A DNA stretch of 8,130 nucleotides from an uncultured Lachnospiraceae bacterium (GTDB taxonomy: Bacteria; Bacillota_A; Clostridia; Lachnospirales; Lachnospiraceae). Below, one piece after another: positions 4,833-8,130 of the stretch. The position numbers and the translations under genes are program-made. The number at the start of each line of letters is the position of its first letter. The stretch's first letter is position 1. The notes under the pieces are model-generated. The model was not told the DNA's origin and did no database searches. It saw nothing but the letters and a program-made list of their open reading frames with translations. The stretch spans positions 1 to 8,130 of the forward strand of contig CAMWWS010000109.1 in assembly GCA_947178085.1 (NCBI GenBank). Reading direction: 5' to 3'.

Positions 4833-7800
4833 TTAGTCAGCTAAAAACTTTTGTAAAGTTTCCATCAGTGTCGGAACATCAATCGGTTTCGCCACATGGT
4901 CGTTCATGCCTGCGTTAAAGGCGCGTTGTCTATCTTCCTCAAAAGCGTTGGCAGTCATTGCTACAATAGGGATATTTGCCTTGGCAGGGTCATCTAAAGC
5001 ACGGATTCTCCGAGTAGCCTCATAGCCGTCCATCACCGGCATCTGAACATCCATAAGAATCAGGTCATAGGTTCCCGCCTCCACCGTCTTAATCCTTTCG
5101 ACAGCTTCCGTTCCGTCATCCGCCGTATCTATAATCAGACCGACTTCTTCCAGAATTGCCCTGGCAATTTCCTGATTTATTTCATTGTCTTCTACCAGTA
5201 GGATTTTTTTACCGGAAAGAAGCTGTGTGGACATCTCCTGTTCCTCGGTCTCCTCCGTCTCTCTGTACGGTGCCGTCAAAATCTCGCGCAGTTCTGACAT
5301 AAACAACGGCTTGGAACAGAACGCCGTGACACCCGCCTCTTTTGCTTCCTCCTCAATATCGGCCCAGTCATATGCCGTAAGGATAATAATGATTGCCTCA
5401 TCCCCAACGATTCTGCGCAGACGTCTGGCTGTCTCGACACCGTTAAGATCCGGAATCAGCCAGTCAATCAGAAACACGCTAAAGGGATCATTTTGTTCCA
5501 AAGCAAACTCCGCCCGGATGACCGCTTCCTCTCCACGCGTTGTCCAATCAGCCCGCATACCAATGGATGAAAGCATTTTACTCACGCCGGTGCAGGTATG
5601 GGCATCATCATCTATTACAAGCGCGCGAAGATCTTTAAGCTGCTCTATGTATTCCATATCATCATCGTCATCGCTTTTTACACGGAACCGGAAGGAAACC
5701 ACAAATTCTGAGCCCTTCCCTTCTTCGCTGGTAACGGTAATCGTTCCGTTCATCATGTCAACAATATTTTTGGTAATTGCAAGTCCCAGTCCCGTTCCCT
5801 GAATACCGCTGACGGTAGAGGTCTGTTCCCTCTCAAATGGCTCAAACACATGCTCTAAAAATTCTTTGCTCATACCGATACCGGTATCCTTAATCCGAAA
5901 CTGATACGAAGCGTATCCCTCCTGCTCATCATCTGTCTGAATAATATGGACGCTGACGCTTCCACCGGACTTAGTATATTTCATGGAGTTGCTGAGGATA
6001 TTCAAAAGCACCTGATTCAAGCGAAGTTTGTCACAGATAATCGTCTCATTTGTAACATCCTGCGTATCAATATAGAAAGAAAGCTGCTTTGCTCTGACAT
6101 CTGATTGTACAATGGTTTTCAGGTCATGCAGAATTTCCGGAAGACTCGCCTCTTCCTCTTCAATCTTAACTTTTCCGCTCTCAATGCGGCTCATATCCAG
6201 TATATCGTTAATCAGACTCAGCAAATGCTTGCTGGATGTAAGAATTTTACCGAGATAACTTTTTATCTGTTCCTGATTCTCAATATGACTTACCGCCAAA
6301 GTTGTAAATCCGATAATTGCATTCATCGGAGTACGGATATCATGGGACATATTGTTAAGGAATGTAGTCTTGGCAATGTTCGCATGCTGCGCTTCCGCAA
6401 GAGCCTCCTCCAGAATTACCTTTTGTTCCTGCTCTTTGCGGACAATTTCATCAATATTCCTGAATCCAATAAGGAAAAAGTCACCTCTTTGTATGCCGCT
6501 TTTGTTCTCTGCCAGGTCTGCAACACAGGTGAATTGATAAATATGTATTGCTTCCTTGTCCAGTACCCTATAGGTTCCTGAATATTCCGTAACGGAATTC
6601 AGTTTCTCTACTATTCGTTCCAACGCAAGAGCCTCAGCCAGTTCCTGTCTGTCATCGGGAAAAACACAGTCGTTTATATATCGCTGAATGAGCTCATCAT
6701 AAGAAAATTCTTTTTGGAAATCCTGTTCTAATCCGTCAGAATCATGTCCGGTCATTTTTATAATTCTGGCAGCCGCTTTTCTTGCATTGACTCCATAGAC
6801 ATTAAGATAATCGCGGCTTAATGCGTTTACAATAGCAAGCTGCTCTTCCAGCTTCTGATTGGCATGTTCTGTGGTATCAAGAATTTTTTGTCTCCACTGC
6901 GCGCGCAGTAAAAGGATTATAATTATACCAAGACCTATTGCGAACAGCATCACCACTAATACCGTTAACCACGGATGAGCCTGCATATACTGTCTGAGCG
7001 ACACATTCATAAGCGCATTTGCGGTATATTTTGTGATAATCTGGTTCATTGAATCATCCGACATCTGATGGATGCATTTGTTCAATATGGTAATCAATTC
7101 ATGATCACAACTGTTTCTGACATACATTTTAAAGTCAAAGCTCATGGAATTGATTATGCTGAATTGCAGTGAAGCCGTAGGATCTTCGTTTACAAACGAT
7201 TGTGCCGTATAGGTATAAACATACGTGGCATCCGCATCTCCTGCAAGAACAGCTTCCAAAGCGTCTTCTCTGGTTGAATAGCTCAAAACCCGGGCATTTC
7301 CTATCAAGTCTCTCTCAATAGGCATGTCGCCCTGCGCATCTGCCACAGCCAAAGTATTAATCTCACCGTCGAAGTCTTTTCTGGTCACCAGTGCCATACC
7401 TGTGCTCATATAAGCTTCCGTATAAAATCCGCTGATTTGGTGATTCTCAGCTCTACCATGGAACTGCCTCCAGTCAATGACTACATCCACACTGTTATTA
7501 TTCGCAAGATTGTAATAGTCCGCCCGGTTCTCCGGTACCACAATTTCATAAGGCAGTCCGGCAAGTTCCATGAGGCTTGCAAAATATTCCGGCAGAATAC
7601 CTTTTAATTCACCGTCCTCCACATAGGAATAAGGCTTTCTGTCACCCATAGAAGTAACGGTAATCGTTTTCTTTCCGGAAACTACGTCCTGAATATAGGC
7701 AAGCTCCCTGTCATTAAAAGAAAAACCGGCGGCATGAATATTTCCATAATATTTATAATACAGGTTATTTGACCAATCTCCTTCATTGATATTCATCTGA

Positions 7801-8130
7801 TCAATGGCATAATTGATTTCGGCAAGCAACTCCTTATCATCTTTTCTGACAATAGCGTAAAAATAATCCGTTTCAATCACGTCCAGCGTTTTTTCATTTT
7901 CCGGCTTTCGCAGATTACTGGAAAGAATAGCGTCAATCTCCCCGCTTTGTAAAGCTGCCGCCATCTGAGCGGCATCTGCATACTCTACTGCCTGATAAGA
8001 GAAAGCATTCTCCTCTGCGAATTCGTCAAGACTCATATTCTGGCTGCTTCCGGGCACAATGCCCACTTTCATACCGATATAAGAGCCATAATTGCCGGTG
8101 CGCACGCAGGTATTATTTGCCCGGATGGAA
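4833..8130 (-). CDS. Hybrid sensor histidine kinase with tandem solute-binding domains and two receivers, N-terminus cut by window edge
   Basis: The frame is open to the right edge. The GTG at 8103-8105 (residue 1 here) is probably an internal Val, since coding continues upstream with SIRANNTC and the first solute-binding domain is incomplete. Order: end of one SBP_bac_3-like domain (to about 120), a second complete one (about 146-362, starting KTITVTSMGDRKPYSY), a membrane helix (379-402), a PAS-like domain (about 423-555), a HisKA domain with phospho-acceptor His588 (NNMSHDIRTPMN), and an ATPase domain with N-box Asn702, DTGIG (740-744) and GTGLGL (770-775). Receiver 1 has Asp881, Thr910 and Lys932. 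Receiver 2 has Asp1019, Thr1051 and Lys1073. No HPt or DNA-binding domain follows. It should sense an extracellular amino-acid-like solute and run a phosphorelay needing an outside HPt or regulator. Both receivers look intact. It is 29 nt upstream of the ABC ATPase with no terminator between. Confidence 0.92.
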   Translation of the reverse strand, partial: SIRANNTCVRTGNYGSYIGMKVGIVPGSSQNMSLDEFAEENAFSYQAVEYADAAQMAAALQSGEIDAILSSNLRKPENEKTLDVIETDYFYAIVRKDDKELLAEINYAIDQMNINEGDWSNNLYYKYYGNIHAAGFSFNDRELAYIQDVVSGKKTITVTSMGDRKPYSYVEDGELKGILPEYFASLMELAGLPYEIVVPENRADYYNLANNNSVDVVIDWRQFHGRAENHQISGFYTEAYMSTGMALVTRKDFDGEINTLAVADAQGDMPIERDLIGNARVLSYSTREDALEAVLAGDADATYVYTYTAQSFVNEDPTASLQFSIINSMSFDFKMYVRNSCDHELITILNKCIHQMSDDSMNQIITKYTANALMNVSLRQYMQAHPWLTVLVVMLFAIGLGIIIILLLRAQWRQKILDTTEHANQKLEEQLAIVNALSRDYLNVYGVNARKAAARIIKMTGHDSDGLEQDFQKEFSYDELIQRYINDCVFPDDRQELAEALALERIVEKLNSVTEYSGTYRVLDKEAIHIYQFTCVADLAENKSGIQRGDFFLIGFRNIDEIVRKEQEQKVILEEALAEAQHANIAKTTFLNNMSHDIRTPMNAIIGFTTLAVSHIENQEQIKSYLGKILTSSKHLLSLINDILDMSRIESGKVKIEEEEASLPEILHDLKTIVQSDVRAKQLSFYIDTQDVTNETIICDKLRLNQVLLNILSNSMKYTKSGGSVSVHIIQTDDEQEGYASYQFRIKDTGIGMSKEFLEHVFEPFEREQTSTVSGIQGTGLGLAITKNIVDMMNGTITVTSEEGKGSEFVVSFRFRVKSDDDDDMEYIEQLKDLRALVIDDDAHTCTGVSKMLSSIGMRADWTTRGEEAVIRAEFALEQNDPFSVFLIDWLIPDLNGVETARRLRRIVGDEAIIIILTAYDWADIEEEAKEAGVTAFCSKPLFMSELREILTAPYRETEETEEQEMSTQLLSGKKILLVEDNEINQEIARAILEEVGLIIDTADDGTEAVERIKTVEAGTYDLILMDVQMPVMDGYEATRRIRALDDPAKANIPIVAMTANAFEEDRQRAFNAGMNDHVAKPIDVPTLMETLQKFLAD

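Noticed and set aside
5185..5802. 205-codon open frame on the + strand, Ser-rich
   Set aside because: It is antisense to the receiver and ATPase domains of the kinase, and its Ser-rich composition reflects the opposite-strand codons.
6105..6581. 158-codon open frame on the + strand
   Set aside because: It is antisense to the HisKA and PAS-like region of the kinase, which carries clear motifs on the - strand.
8103..8105. GTG as start of the histidine kinase
   Set aside because: The frame continues open to the window edge, and the solute-binding domain would be truncated at this position, so it is an internal Val.

Overview
The window looks like chromosomal DNA of a low-to-mid GC Firmicute, most likely a Clostridia member close to Lachnospiraceae. 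This rests on strong AGGAGG-type ribosome sites, tightly packed genes, a hybrid sensor kinase with tandem extracellular solute-binding domains, and a divergent PurF-family protein of a kind I associate with that group. The genus cannot be read from the sequence. Coding density is very high. There is no gene-free stretch over 300 bases, and I saw no tRNA, rRNA, CRISPR array, transposase or prophage gene.

Layout. On the + strand, 2-1372 is the 3' part of a PurF-family (amidophosphoribosyltransferase-like) gene cut by the left window edge. It ends in an intrinsic terminator whose stem contains the last coding bases and part of the stop codon. Everything else is on the - strand and reads right to left as one tightly spaced series. 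First comes a large hybrid histidine kinase (4833 to beyond 8130, cut by the right edge). Next are an ABC ATPase (4033-4803) and an ABC-2-type permease (3158-4039), which overlap by 7 bases. Last are a SufC-like ATPase (2402-3148) and a SufB/SufD-like scaffold (1389-2309). The junctions are 29 nt, a 7-nt overlap, 9 nt and about 90 nt. The 90-nt gap is almost filled by two inverted repeats.

How the genes may work together. The SufC-like plus SufB/D-like pair, with no SufS, SufU or second SufB/D partner beside it, matches the minimal two-gene Fe-S assembly system called SMS (SmsC-SmsB). It sits directly behind an ABC exporter pair whose permease stop codon doubles as part of the smsC ribosome site. 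The kinase would sense a small solute outside the cell and pass phosphate through two receiver domains. No DNA-binding response regulator or HPt protein is in view.

The points most worth a second look are: the PurF-like protein has lost several glutaminase-site signatures but keeps the PRPP motif and all four Fe-S cysteines; it lies convergent to an Fe-S assembly pair; and an unusual palindromic element separates smsC from smsB.
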